From Kryptolebias marmoratus (taxonomy: Eukaryota; Chordata; Actinopteri; Cyprinodontiformes; Rivulidae): a stretch of DNA of 64,000 nt. Below, in pieces: positions 1-11,999 of the stretch; within the stretch, counting starts at the first letter, position 1, and each line of letters starts with the position of its first letter. A model generated the notes under the pieces. That model had not been told where the DNA came from and did not search any database. It saw only the letters and a list, made by a program, of their open reading frames with translations. Both the position numbers and the translations under genes were made by a program. The DNA is taken from the NCBI RefSeq assembly GCF_001649575.2, contig NC_051450.1, positions 9,611,727 to 9,675,726 on the forward strand, given 5' to 3'.

Positions 1-1529
1 GTTTGTTGATCAGCTTCATTTCAATAAACTTATTTTTTTTACATCAGACTTTCTTGTGCTATAAGACAACCTAGACATCCTTAGAGTGCAGACTGGTTCC
101 ATATATACAACATGGTAATACTTGATCAATTTTGAACAATAAAAGGTGGAAGAGACACTTAGTTTATGTTTTTTGGTTGATGACTGGTACTTTGTATGTT
201 ATTGCTAAGAACTGCTACTTAGCTTTTTTTTTTCATTGGTTATAACCTTTTAGTTTGTTAAAGCTGATAGATGTGTTAAATTTATATGTTATGGGAAAAT
301 CAAAACATGTTTCTAGATGTGAACAATTGCACCTCAGGATACCCAAATTGTGTCTGCATATTTATTTCTAATATAAACCTCATGAGGTAAAAGTGTTTGA
401 TGGTGAGAAGTCCTGCAGATGGTGCAAAGTTAATTGAAATGGATATTTATACACTTTGAAAAAACTGTCACAATGTCTATCAAACATTGGCAGCAATCAT
501 AGTTTGAGTTTTGTCTGAAACCAGAAATTAACAAATTTATTTTACCAGTGGGTTCAAATGACATAAAACAATACAAAAACACACAAAATAATAATAAAAA
601 AATTGAATGTTTTTTATTTTTAATAAGGAGAGGTTGGTGAAAGAATGCAAATTTTACTATTGATTTTATCAAGCAAAGTAGAGGCTTGAGTCCATTCAAC
701 TTTTGGCAGTACAAAACAATTTAACTCTAAAGTGTGGTCTTCGATGAGAGCATAAGGACAAAGAAACGCTTCCCTCTGTATTCATTCATGCTTATCTTCA
801 GACAAATGCTTTTGTGGAAAATGTCACTGAGTAGATAGGGAAACATTGTGGTCTGTTTTTTTTTTTTTTTTTTTTTTTTAATTCAGTTTCTGTTCAGAAG
901 ACTGCCGGCCTAACATAAAATTGCCCATTCGCCTCCACTGCACCTAAATCACTGTGACTCTTAAGGACATCTTTTTTGTGTACAGGCTTTTTGACTTAAC
1001 AGCTTACCATTTCAAACCAGTTATGCCTTATATAAACCATGAACCTGGGAGGTGATAAAGCGTTGCGATTCTTTCATAAAATAGAATAAGAAATCATCCT
1101 GACAGACTCTAGATCTTGGCCTATGCAAGTCTTCTTATGAACAAGACTTCTTCAAGGTCGGCATGATCGGGCTTTCTTCATTGTGCAGAACTTGTGATAA
1201 ATAGGACACAGTGGTGGAGGTGGTGGGGGAAACATGACACAGAAAGGAAAAAAAAAAAGAAAACAAATAAAGTTGCATAGGATTAATCTATTGTGTTTAC
1301 CTATAAACTGAGACCACAGAATTATTTTGCCTTCTAGTTTTGACCTAGATTGAATATGGTAAGTCCTGATTTTTTTTTGTATTTGATGATTGATGGTATC
1401 AAATGCTTGAAGAAACATAGCATTATCTAATAAATTAATAAAACACAAATTATTTCACTTATTGTATGATGCACATTGAGTGTACACTTGCTTCTGTTAA
1501 AGAAGTCACAACATTTGCAATCAGTCAAA
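1..1529. other. AT-rich non-coding stretch
   Basis: Contains only homopolymer runs, such as a long T tract near 848-879. No gene, repeat family or RNA was recognised. Confidence 0.5.
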
Positions 1530-1534
1530 GCCTT

Positions 1535-1580
<46 letters not shown>

Positions 1581-1585
1581 AAGGC
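1530..1585. repeat. Perfect palindrome with (TA)20 core
   Basis: GCCTTGAC on the left and GTCAAGGC on the right flank (TA)20 at 1538-1577. The whole 56 bases form one perfect inverted repeat able to extrude as a cruciform or fold as a hairpin. Confidence 0.9.
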
Positions 1586-1735
1586 CTCAGTGAGAGAAGG
1601 TTTCAAAGTTTAGAAAATAAGATGAAAGTATATTGAAAGAAAATTTTGAAAAACTTAAAAACTTAAATAGGAATCAAGAATTAGCCACTAAACTTTTGTC
1701 TCACATGGACTCTGCTACCAACATGACAATGTGGT

Positions 1736-2040
1736 GATTGACAGGTTACAAAAGAAGGCAGTGGTGACAGATCCTAACTGACTGTAACATCTGGAAGAAG
1801 GAGCATGAGAAGCTGGAGAAATACCAAGTCCTAAAAGAGGAAATAGAGTAGTTGCAGAGAGTCAAAGCCTCAGTGGTACTAGTAGTCATTGGAGCACTCG
1901 GTGCTGTGACTCCCAAACTGGAAGAGTGGCTCCAACAGATCTCAGGAACAACCTCAGAGATCTCTGTCCAGAAGAGTGCAGTCCTAGGAACACCTAAGAT
2001 ACTGCGTAAAACCCACAAGCTCTCAGGCCTCTGCTTGAAG
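1736..2040 (+). mobile_element. Decayed non-LTR retrotransposon fragment, ORF C-terminus (restriction-like endonuclease type)
   Basis: Broken frames read …QKKAVVTD…, then NIWKKEHEKLEKYQVLKEEIE, a TAG stop at 1849-1851, then QRVKASVVLVVIGALGAVTPKLEEWLQQ and on to KILRKTHKLSG. This is the extreme C-terminus of a teleost non-LTR element family that I associate with R2/Dong/Rex6-like elements carrying a restriction-like endonuclease; the clade name is from memory and uncertain. A frameshift near 1785-1790 and the stop make it a pseudogene. Related pieces lie at 28977 and 39943-40560. Confidence 0.7.
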
Positions 2041-2254
2041 TGAAAGTGGAACCGCCAATTTGGAACAGATTGGGTGAGATGGAAATTTATGTATATAAAT
2101 ATAGAAATTTATATATATCAAGGATTGATCAACTGCATATTAATTTCTGACATAATTTAGGATGTGGGTTAAGACATTTATTAGTGTCAAATCACTGAAA
2201 CAGCACTTGTGAATTCACAGTAATCACCTGCATCTTTAACTGTTAATACGTGTC

Positions 2255-2430
2255 CTGACAGGCTGTGGAAGCTCGGTGCTCAGTGCTGTGGTCTTGTAAT
2301 TCTGTGGCTGCAGGTTTGAGCCCAGGTTGCATCAGGAAGGGCATCTGGTCTAAAACAACTGCTAAATCTGTCATATCATTTTGCTTGCTGTTGCTACCCC
2401 TGCAGAAGGGAGCAGCTGAAACATGTCCTG
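2255..2430 (+). mobile_element. tRNA-derived SINE with a Rex3/RTE-like 3' end
   Basis: GGTTTGAGCCC at 2313-2323 resembles a pol III B box, preceded by a diverged A-box region. It is followed by a 'gcatcaggaagggcatctgg' block and a 'gggagcagctgaaa' end that I know from Rex3/RTE 3' tails in fish. The 3' tandem tail is missing. Confidence 0.6.
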
Positions 2431-2537
2431 ACATCACTGTACTGTCAAGGTGGATGCATCCTAGACATAATGAACCTCTCTAGATTTTGTATTGAGGTTT
2501 CATATCTGAGCTGAGCTATGACTAAAGCAACATTTAA

Positions 2538-2553
2538 CCCTCCTGAAGCCCTC

Positions 2554-2600
<47 letters not shown>

Positions 2601-2651
2601 CCAGAAGCCCTTGTAACTTTGGGTCAATTTGACCCGAAGGACACGGGAGGG
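2538..2651. mobile_element. TTAA-flanked MITE (piggyBac-like), copy 1, with internal (AG)n
   Basis: TTAA at 2534-2537 and 2652-2655 flank a 114-base insert. Its ends are CCCTCCTG and CGGGAGGG, inverted repeats with one mismatch. TTAA target duplications and CCC termini are typical of piggyBac-type elements. Interior text (aagccc…cttgtaac…gaccc) matches the copy at 8570. An (AG)21 tract at 2557-2598 sits inside. Confidence 0.75.
2557..2598 (+). repeat. (AG)21 microsatellite
   Basis: Uninterrupted dinucleotide run inside the MITE at 2538-2651. Confidence 0.98.
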
Positions 2652-3379
2652 TTAAAGCAGTGCCTCAAAGCTTGGGGCTCTGTGTTCGACAGTTGTGACC
2701 TAGACTGCTGAGTTTTCCTGATGAGCAAGGGTCTGTTGACTTCATAGTGTAGAAGATAAACAACAATGTGCTCAGTCACCCTTCTGCAAGCAAGGTCTCT
2801 GCCAGCCCCATTTCTTATTGTCTACACAATCCGCTGAACTGACAGATCTATCTGTCTTATATGGAGCCATAAATCACTCGACTTATGTTCTGGTGAGCAT
2901 CTTAACCTAAAATTGGTAAAGTTTTTGATACAACTTTATGTGACACAGACAGCCATTGAAAGGTGTTCTTAAGTTTGATATAAGGTTAATAAACTTAATA
3001 AACTTAATTACTTTTATTTATTGGGATAACAACATTAAGTCTCATTTTGTTTTTTTGTTGCAAATTAATTGAAAGAGGTACAATAAGAATCATTATTTAA
3101 GTTTTGCATAAACTCAACACCCAATATGATAATAGTTACTGTTAGAACTTTAATCCCATTTCATATAACCCACACAAGAATAAATAAAATAAACTGATCA
3201 TTCGTAAAATGTTTGTTTTAATACATTATTTCAAGATCAATCATTGACACAGTGGCATAACAAAACAAATGCTCAAGTAACAGCCTCCCCCAACAAGAAA
3301 GCACTAGGCTCCACAAAAGCCTGTTAGCCATGACTCAAAGAACACAGAATAGAGATAGAGGTATTCATCTAGCCTAAAA

Positions 3380-3610
3380 TGTTCCCAGATACCATCCTGA
3401 TGGGATCTAAAGGCAGCTGTGGGAAGTAAGACCCCATCCATAAACCCCATCTTACAATCCACAGGGCCCAAAGATCTATTGTTCTATTGCTAACATCCTA
3501 CAGGATACTGCAAGACACCTTCAGGTGTTCAGTGTGCAAACCCTGACTGGTCAGAGCTCTTTCAACTAGTCCTCCAATTTACACAACTTTATAGGTCATT
3601 TGTTCCTGCT
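3380..3610 (+). mobile_element. Highly decayed Tc1/mariner-like repeat fragment
   Basis: The segment containing 'gctaacatcctacaggatac', 'acaccttcaggtgttcagtg' and 'ggtcagagct' follows the order of a common fish Tc1-like 3' region. The same family is seen in better shape at 5490-5725. Many small gaps; identified by eye only. Confidence 0.4.
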
Positions 3611-5340
3611 CTAAAATATGACCCATGGGAGCATTGTAAGGTAATGTCCTTACATACAGCATGAGGTATTGCCCAAAAGAGATCTGAACGACCATATAGA
3701 ACCTTTATTCCTCCCTTATCTCTGATTCTGATGCATTTTCACAATGGAGGAAATCTCATTCTCTTTTAACAAGCCACAAAGTCCTCTTAAAGAGACAGGA
3801 AGCCACTTGCATTAACCATGGAACTCTAGTTTGGTAACAATGCTCTGTACATTTTTTTTTTTTCAATTTTGGGTTAAACTTAAGCAACACTATAGGATCA
3901 CTTTTTCCACTTATTTCTAGAGTTTGAGCCATGCCACTATAACATTTGTAGTTTAATGTCATGTCGATGGTGTCATGTCAGTGGACACAGTTCTGTTGCT
4001 TAGATTTCATGTCAACAGTATGTTACGTGCCAATTTTGTTATTGTAGCAGACGTTGTTTGGTTGAGAAACCAGCAACAAACTAAACAAATGGTGCCATGC
4101 AAACATGTAGCATGTAACGTTTTACTAAGGTAGCATTTTTGGTAACGTTGCAGGGGTGGCGCAGGAAGTGGTATGTATGAATAAAAAAAAAAAAAAATAG
4201 TGCCTGACTAAGCATAATGGACAGGATTTTGACGGGGACAGGTTTTTAATCCCATTTTGCACAGCAGCCTTTTTTAAATGTATTGATGATAGCAAAGTTT
4301 AACATTGTTACAAATAAAAAAAAAAAAAAAAGAAATATGTTATTTAATTGGCCAACCGGTCAGTGGTCTTTTTCTATGTCTATAACATTGTAAGTTTATA
4401 GTTTTCTCTATTTGTTTTCTTTACCCTGCCCTTAATTAAAACATTGCACATTCGCATCACTTGTAGGTGTGCGATTTAATATAAGTTCATGACGTCCGAT
4501 GCAGTGTTGTAAGACAAGGTTTGTGTTCATGATCTGAATAGCAAAATTTGTTTTGGGGTTTTCTACAACGAAAGTAAATGACACGTAGTACAAACATGAG
4601 CCACGATATGTAAAAAAAATCTGCCATTTACCCAACGTGGTAAGAATTTTCTTTGCCTTTTTTTTCTTTTACTTGTGCACAGTTATTTTTTGTGTTATCT
4701 CAAGTAAACATCACTGAAACATTCTGCTGATGTTTTCGGGAAGAAGGTGATTATATCTCTGCATGGGACGCACAATAACCACTCTTTTTTTGGAAAGACA
4801 AATAATAGCTACATGAGGCTCATACAAGAAACACATGGATGATTTGCGATCTTATCATATGAACATGGATTACATAAATAACAGTTGCCCCGGGGAAATC
4901 AGGATTTGATGGTTGAAGCAGCTGGAAAATGGGTGCAGCTTGGAATCACCACATTAGGCAGATGATGCCTCACAGTAGCTGCTCATCAAAACCTAAGATT
5001 TTTTTTCCTGTGTAAAAGTTAATGCTTGTATATGTATACATATATAAGATTGACATATATATATATTACAATTAGGCAGCAGACTATAACTGAAGTGGGT
5101 TTGGCATACTAGGTGGTGACATTTCATTTTCCTGTATTTTAGTACCACAATTTGTTGTCATTTAAAGCATAATTACTTTGCTTTTTTTTTTTTTATGAGG
5201 CAAAACATTAGTATATGAGGTGAATAATATTGATTACTCTTTACAATACAGTTTTACAAAGAGGAAACTCATGTCCAGCCATTCAACTGGATGTTTTTTT
5301 GACATGTACCACCCACTTGAAATCGGTACACACCAAACCT
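3611..5340. other. AT-rich non-coding stretch
   Basis: Homopolymer A and T runs (around 3850, 4180, 4315 and 5187) and short (TA)n near 5057. No gene or recognisable repeat family. Confidence 0.5.
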
Positions 5341-5371
5341 AACACCCCCAAGGTGACAAAACACTCCTTGA

Positions 5372-5401
5372 CAGCAGCAGCAGCAGCAGCAGCGGCAGCA
5401 G
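5372..5401 (+). repeat. (CAG)n trinucleotide repeat
   Basis: Seven CAG units, one CGG, then two CAG, followed by CCT repeats. Open frames through it give poly-Ala on either strand but no recognisable protein, so it is probably not coding. Confidence 0.9.
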
Positions 5402-5489
5402 CCTCCTCCTCCAGCAGAACAATGCGCTCCACCACACCACAAAAACTGCTCAGGAACAGCTCATGCAACACGACAAAGAGCCTAAAGCA

Positions 5490-5725
5490 GTGACCCAGCT
5501 TCCAAAAGTCCCCAGATCCCAATCCGATCGTGTGGCCGAGGGATTTGCCAGAAAAAAGCACTAACTGCAGAGGCCCCATCCAAGGCAAATGTTTCTATGC
5601 CAGACCTTAACCCTTCCCCCACAGGTCCTGTGCCCACAGCAGAGGAGCCAAAGCTGGTTCGGTGGCACAAAGAGGCCAGACACAACATTAATCATGTGGT
5701 TTTAAATGTTCTGTTTAGCCGGTGT
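5490..5725 (+). mobile_element. Tc1/mariner-like transposon 3' remnant
   Basis: 'agtccccagatcccaatccg' corresponds to the SPDxNPI segment that carries the third catalytic acid of Tc1-type DDE transposases. The text then runs through the family's 'gaggcccc', 'acaggtcctgtg' and 'gtggcac' blocks and ends in the terminal-repeat-like '…gtggttttaaatgttctg'. Gaps and frameshifts show it is dead. Confidence 0.6.
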
Positions 5726-5904
5726 TTGCAGATTTCACTAATGTTTTATGTTACATTTAAAAAGCCTGTTTAAAGTGATTGCAACAAAGCTTTAAATGGA
5801 TAGTTCAGATCTGTATTGCTCAGAGTCAGAGGTGAAGAGCAAAATTGTTTTTACCCATGTCTGTGTGTGTAGGTGTGTGTATGTGTGTGTGTGCACATAT
5901 TCTT

Positions 5905-6300
5905 GTCTGTAGCATTGACAAAATATCTCAAGAATCACAGAATGAATTTTATTTAAACTTTCAGAACCTAATCAAACATACATGGCTATAATTCAGCCAA
6001 TTTTACAGATATTCAGCTAAAACTTAGTGTGGTAGTGACTGAGCATTATTCCTACCATATACTCTGAGCACTACACATTGTGGACTTTTTGTGCTAAGAA
6101 CTTTGACATTATCTGTTGGCAGCAAAACCTGTCTGCCTATTAGCAAAATATCCCATGAACCGCAGGATGATTTTTTCTATAACTGTAGGAAAGTATTCAT
6201 TGGGTAACTGAAAAAACTTTGGAGTCAGATTTCACAGTATTACACATATCATATATGGTATATGGTTTGACTAAAACATTTATAACGTTGTCCCTTCTCA
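5905..6300 (-). repeat. AB-family interspersed repeat, two partial units
   Basis: Shares the family's ordered blocks on the reverse strand: 'atatctcaagaatcac', 'ggctataattcagccaattt', 'actctgagcactac', then a second 'tctgcctattagcaaaatat'. See the finding on the AB family. Confidence 0.7.
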
Positions 6301-6330
6301 ACACAATATAACTTTAATTCAATACTCAAA

Positions 6331-6364
6331 ATTTCAAAACTCTGAAATACAAGACGGTGAACTA
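6331..6364. repeat. 34-bp module shared in inverse with 18195-18228
   Basis: Exact reverse complement of 18195-18228 over all 34 bases. Both copies adjoin TATC/TA/GATA simple repeats on the same side. Confidence 0.95.
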
Positions 6365-6372
6365 TCTATCTA

Positions 6373-6448
<76 letters not shown>
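6363..6448. repeat. Compound (TATC)n(TA)n(GATA)n palindromic microsatellite
   Basis: TATC units pass into about 42 bases of TA and then GATA units, making a near-perfect inverted repeat. It is followed by 'aacttcattgatcccttggg', a sequence commonly seen next to GATA tracts in fish repeats. Confidence 0.9.
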
Positions 6449-6499
6449 ACTTCATTGATCCCTTGGGAAGACTTCTTCAGGGAAATTAAAAAAAATCTT

Positions 6500-7840
6500 T
6501 ATAGAAACAAAAAACACATTTAATATTAAGTAGAGGTTTGTGGAAAGGTTATAAATAATTAATATCTCACCTGTTATGAAAAGCTCTTTTAACAACCTGA
6601 GTTTGGAGAAAATTAGTTTATTTTGACTGGATAGCTAGTCTGAGTGAATCTAAGCTGACTTGCTGCTGTTTCAAACCAGCTACAATGAAAAATGGAATTG
6701 AGATTTAATTAAGAATTGTTTATAATGAGTCAGTTATTAAAGCAGAAATAGTATGATATTCTTGTTGGAAGTAGTCCAGACTACAGCAAAGTGCTACAAC
6801 TAGCTGCCATTGCAATTTGCACCTAGAAATAACCATGTAGTGGTAAACTGACAACAAAGCTAAAGTAAAAAAAAAAAAGCATTTGCATGAATTGCTTTGA
6901 AATTTTTGAGAATGAAGTTGTTTTAAAACAGCAGGAATCTACTTTGATCTTGCTCTGACTAACTGTTAAACTATTAAAAAACTATGCAACTACTAAACTA
7001 TTTCTCCAAGCTCAGGTAGTTCAAAGAGCTATTTACAACAGGTAAGATAATAAATGTTATTAACATTTCCACCAAAGTCCATTTTAAAATATCTATGATA
7101 CTGTTTAAAGTTTTATCCATTTCCATTACAGTATCACAACACATGATGGCAGAACGTCAAAATAATAATACAGCCAAGCATGAAATGAAAAATAAAAATA
7201 ACTTCCCCATTCCCAGAATATGCCTGTTCACATTTTGCAGCCTGTAGCTTTGTATTCAACACACCACTCAGGATTCTAGATGAACAGTTTGTATTTTCTG
7301 GGAAAGATTTACCCTTTCCTAAGAAATTCACAGTAATCCGCTCCATTTGAACACATAGATTTTCAAAGTTTAGTTGCTAACTGGAACTGAATAAAGTAGA
7401 GGAGATGAAGTGCAGAATATAAAGTTATTCACAAGTCTTTCATAGCTATTGTCACCAATAAGCTCTATTTATTCAATATTTTAATAGAACTTGCAGGGAA
7501 TGAAACTGAGCGAAAAAGAAAGTTCGTCCCTGTGGGACTTTTGGGGCTAGATTGTTTGCCACACGTGAAAAGATATTCCAATATTGTGAATACTTTAAAC
7601 TTAGACACAAAAAGATATGAGCGATGACAAATGAAGACACAGACGACAGGAACGGTTCCATTTATAAACAGACAGAGACAGGTTTCTGCACTATTTACTC
7701 CTCTGCTTGGTGCAAGGAACACATTTTTTCGATTCTCTTCCCATCACTGTGAGTTGTGGAGCTCCTGTGTGGCATCCTCAAATATTTTTAAACACACTTT
7801 TGTATGCTGTGTCATTTTGTACCAGTGACCCAAGGAGACA
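6500..7840. other. AT-rich non-coding stretch
   Basis: No gene, RNA or named repeat recognised. Frames near 7134 and 7465 have no protein-like features. Confidence 0.45.
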
Positions 7841-7849
7841 GAGCCATTA

Positions 7850-8160
7850 CAGAAAAGACTAATTCTTAATCCACGATATTGCTTTCTCATTATTCTCTTC
7901 TCCCCTTGGCCTCTTGTGTGATAACAGTTTGATTAAGGCAGTTATGTCACCCGAGAGCCTGAAAGAGCCCACCTTTTAATATTACCTGGCTGACTCATTA
8001 TGCCAGCACTGCTTGAGGCTAATAATGTTGAACTGTGATGCTTGATTACAAATGCTGATGAGCCCTGTGTGACAGCGATCAGAGTAGCCTTCAGAATTCC
8101 TAAATAATAATCAATAAACAATGTGAATTAATTTTCCAAACAGCACACAGTGAATCTTAC
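7850..8160. other. Candidate conserved non-coding element
   Basis: Complex, repeat-free text between repeat-rich blocks, with homeodomain-like TTAAT and TGATTA cores (for example 'gatgcttgattacaaatgct'). Conservation is inferred from texture only. Confidence 0.3.
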
Positions 8161-8569
8161 AGGCAATTCATTTTTTTTAACACTGACCTCCTTTGATAGA
8201 CTCTGCTTGCTGCTCGCAGTTTTTTGGTTTCCTTTCACTATAAGCTGCGTGGGTGGCAAGTTATACCAAATACGTTACTGCTGAGACTTAAAACTCATTC
8301 GGCCTCGCCGAAACTAACACATGAATCAGAGACAATCCACTTTGTCATACCTTTAAGAACACTTAGATTAAACGCTGTGGAAATACAGCTCGTGTTGCTT
8401 TAATTAAGTGCTGACAAACACAGCTTAAGTATCTTTCTGAATGCTTTTCAGGTCATGATACTCCAGGTAAACAGCGAAGCGAAGCTGAGCATTTTTTTAA
8501 TTATTTGGGGTAGTCGGAAGAAGGACAAAAAAATTAAAAGGACATCTCATGAAGGCAGAAAGACATTAA

Positions 8570-8654
8570 CCCTCCTGAAGCCTCCTTGTAACTGAAGAAA
8601 GGAAGAAAATCCCTTGTAACTTCTGGTCTATTTGACTCGAAGGCCACAGGAGGG
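8570..8654. mobile_element. TTAA-flanked MITE (piggyBac-like), copy 2
   Basis: TTAA at 8566-8569 and 8655-8658; perfect 8-bp terminal inverted repeats CCCTCCTG / CAGGAGGG; 85 bases. Where copy 1 has (AG)n, this copy has 'gaagaaaggaagaaaa'. Confidence 0.8.
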
Positions 8655-8799
8655 TTAAATGCCTAATGTTTCTTAAAGGAATGCATATCACATGTCACCT
8701 TTGATGCCAGAGTTTTAAACTAAAATTGTGTTTAAATGAGAAAGCACAGAGTTATAGCCAATTCCACATAGCTCAAGATTTGTAAATTTTACAACTTTT

Positions 8800-8965
8800 T
8801 TTTTGGGTAAGACCTATTAGTTGTGGCAGCCATCTTGAATTGGTTTGCCTCTAAGAGTTAACCAGTTGTAGATGTACATGTAATAACTTTCTAATAGTCT
8901 CAAATAAATATGTCCAGTGGTTCATGAGAAATTTTGCTAACAGACAAATAGGATTAGTGATGTGT
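8800..8965 (+). repeat. AB-family repeat, partial unit
   Basis: Blocks 'gtggcagccatcttgaattg', 'gtagatgtacatg', 'gtccagtggttcatgaga' and 'ttttgctaacagacaaa' occur in family order. Confidence 0.8.
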
Positions 8966-9504
8966 GAGTCTTGAATAAATTATTCAGAACTTCATTTTAC
9001 TGAATCGGTAGTCAGTTCTTTGTTGCTAAACCTCACTGGTTTGTCTCTGCCTCAGCTATCTAGCTATAGCTAACTGCAAAGAAGAGATAAGGCAACATGT
9101 CAGGCTGCTATGCTAACTGCATTTAATAAATATATCAAGCGAACTGCTTCATTAGCCCAGTGGGAAAAGCAGCTCACTATGGTACTGCACATACGTCAAA
9201 TAACTAATTGTGCAAAATAAATGCAAATATAAGTTTGTTTTTTTTTGTATATATATTTGAATAAATCAAGTACATGTTGATGTAAATTGATATATTTGAT
9301 TATATATGCATTAGTCAAAGCAATTATATTTGAAAAAGTATTTAAAAAGTATAAATATAAAAAGTGTTTTAAAATAATAATATTTACATGATTTATTTAT
9401 TTTTATTTTGCATAAATATTATTTTTATGTATGAAGTAGAGAGAGAGAGAGAATAAGTTTTCACTTTAAAAATATTGGTCTTTCACTTTTTTTTTTCTCA
9501 GTGT

Positions 9505-9850
9505 CAATGTCAGTTTATTTATATAGCACATAAAAACAACAAAGTTGACCAAAGTGCTTTACAATCGAGTATATACACAAATTAGATAGGACAAAATGAA
9601 AAACAGAAATACATCATCAAACTATCAGCAAACTCTGCTAGAAGCAAACATCAAGGAATAAAGATGGGTCTTGAGCATGGATTTAAGACTATAGTCTCAG
9701 CAGCCCATATATGAAAACGTAAACCATTCCATAGGCTAGGAAATGAAATGGAATGGATCATTTTCCTATTTCAAATCTATGGTATTAGCGCTATGAATCA
9801 GTGGAGACGCAGAGTAGAGCTTGGGTGTGCACATGTGACTTAGTGACTCA
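9505..9850 (-). mobile_element. LINE 3' end, reverse strand
   Basis: 'cagtttatttatatagcaca' followed by 'gaccaaagtgctttacaatc' and 'gatgggtcttgagcatggat' is the reverse complement of a very common fish LINE 3'UTR ending in '…gctatataaataaa'. No coding part remains. Confidence 0.6.
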
Positions 9851-9944
9851 AAAGCCCAAATCTTTTTTTAGTGAGTTATTCATTTTATCTTGAATTAGTA
9901 GAAATATTTAAACTTTACATTTCCAGACAGGATTGAGTCCAAAA

Positions 9945-10072
9945 GTTAATGTCAAAGTTTTATTGAAAGACGTCACACAATGTATAGCTATTTGAGTATG
10001 TGTTGTAAATGACTCTCAGCTCTTGCCACACCATATTTTAGCCCAATATCTGTAGATATCACTGAGGTATAG

Positions 10073-10129
<57 letters not shown>

Positions 10130-10207
10130 AGTATGTGTTGTAAATGACTCTCAGCTCTTGCCACACCATATTTTAGCCCAATATCTGTAGATATCACTGA
10201 GGTATAG

Positions 10208-10247
<40 letters not shown>

Positions 10248-11010
10248 CCATATATATGTTAGCTAATGTTGATTAGCTGTGACAGCCATCTTGAACTGTA
10301 TCAGCTCCAAACATTAATCAGCTGTAATCCATTCATTCCTCCAGTGATTCTTTTCTGAAAGTTTCATTAGAATTTGACCAGTTGTTCATGAGATTTTTTT
10401 TAACAGACAAACTGGGTGACTCCAACAATTAATGCCAATGTTTTATGCAAAGATGTGGCACAATGTGTTGGGAATGATGCTCAGCTACTATCACAACACG
10501 TTTTATTCCAAGACCTGAGTTGTAGCCATTTTTGTGGTTTCTAAGGTCAGTTGGCTGTGGTGGTCTTCTTGAGTTGGGCTGACTCCAAAACATTAACAGG
10601 TGCAGATGTCAAACCAATGATTAGGCTCTGAAAGTTTGTTTCCAGTGATTCATGAAATATTTTGCTTTCAGAGAGAGAGTTGACTTCAGTAGTTACGGGG
10701 AAAAAAATAAAACTCAGATCTTGCACTATTAGCTAGTTCTCAAGTGTATAAGTTGCAGATGACTTTTAGCTATGACCACATCAAATTTTATTTTAACATT
10801 CGTAAAATTGACCGACAAATACCCATTGTTTTAATTTGCTGTGGTAACCATCTTGAATCAGGTTGATTCCAAACATTTTTCAGCTGTCGATGGACATTGA
10901 ATAATTACTTTCTGAAAGTTTCATTGAAGTGGTTTTTGAGATATTTTGCTAACATGACAGACAAACAAACAAAAACATTATCACCCTTTTTTGCCTTTGG
11001 GGGCAGATAG
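9945..11010 (+). repeat. Cluster of AB-family repeat units
   Basis: At least three successive partial units: about 9945-10255, 10256-10430 and 10430-11010. Each carries some of the blocks 'aatgactctcagct', 'ccatcttgaa', 'ttcatgagat' and 'aacagacaaac'. One unit is itself tandemly duplicated. Confidence 0.75.
9991..10246 (+). repeat. Recent 135-bp tandem duplication with (TA)n
   Basis: 9991-10075 and 10126-10210 match over 85 bases with no difference, each followed by (TA)n (10076-10126 and 10211-10246). Offset 135 bases. Confidence 0.97.
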
Positions 11011-11559
11011 TCTCAAGAGTCATATTGTAGTCTGAGATAGAAATTCTCAAAGGAACAGACTATTCAGCAATAAATAGTCACATGTTGCAGCCTGTTATCA
11101 CCTCATAAATGTTTTATTAATCTGTCTTTTTAGCCACACACACACACACAAAAACACACTCACTGTATAGACACTTTCCTTTTTTTTTTTTCCTGAAAGC
11201 ACATAATCATCCTTGCATGTCCTCACACTCACTGTTAGCGTTGACTCATGCTGTTTTCTGTAATCAGAGCCAGATGACAGCAACAAGAGAGCCGGCAAAT
11301 GAAAGAGAGAAAAGAAAGAAAGAAAAGAAAAGAAAAAGAGCTAACAACAGTTTCAAAGAGATAATCCAACAGAGCAGCTACCTCTTAAGTCACTGACTAT
11401 GAAAGTGGTGTCTCTCTCCTATTTGCACAAACGGTATCACAGGTTAAAGTGGAGCTTTTTTTCGCAGGCACTTATCTGAGAGTAATATCGCCCAGCAGTG
11501 CAGAGAGCAATGCTGCAAACATCAATAGATTGCAGCACAAATTGCTAAAGGCGAGGTAG

Positions 11560-11960
11560 ATGGGATTCCATGAGGCGTATCGTTTTATATCACATGCTGT
11601 GGTCACCGAGGGCCGCCTAGGGCAACATTCCAAACAGCCCCCACCTCTCTTCCTTTGCTTGCACTTCTTTGATCTTCAATAATTAATTAGATAATTACTG
11701 CTCTAAGTTTTCCAGTGAAGTTGCATAATAGGCCATTAGTCTGAGATGATGTGGCCGGACCACAGCTTCTAACACTTGAAGTCAGTGTAAAAGCTCTGAG
11801 GTGATGTTTACTCCTCTGTAAGTCCGTCAACTCATTTTCCATAAAACAGTCTGTGATGCTCCGTGTGGGATCCCAAACTGACATCCACCCACTGATGAAC
11901 GTCACCATTAGGCAAGCACAGAAAACGGATAAAAAAGCATAAGCATTACGGCTGTAATGA
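11560..11960. other. Complex non-coding block containing one half of a 115-bp duplicate
   Basis: 11806-11920 aligns without gaps to 14096-14210 (97 of 115 bases by hand count). No simple repeat inside. It may be a conserved element or a low-copy repeat. Confidence 0.4.
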
Positions 11961-11999
11961 AGACACTAATTTTATGACACCCAGTGCTGGGTTCACAAG

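Noticed and set aside
2255..2430. A functional tRNA gene, because of the B-box-like GGTTTGAGCCC
   Set aside because: No cloverleaf can be drawn, and the sequence runs into a LINE-type 3' tail, which marks a SINE.
5230..5588. Poly-Ala frames on both strands through the CAG repeat
   Set aside because: They are translations of a trinucleotide tract next to a transposon remnant, with no flanking domain or splice sites.
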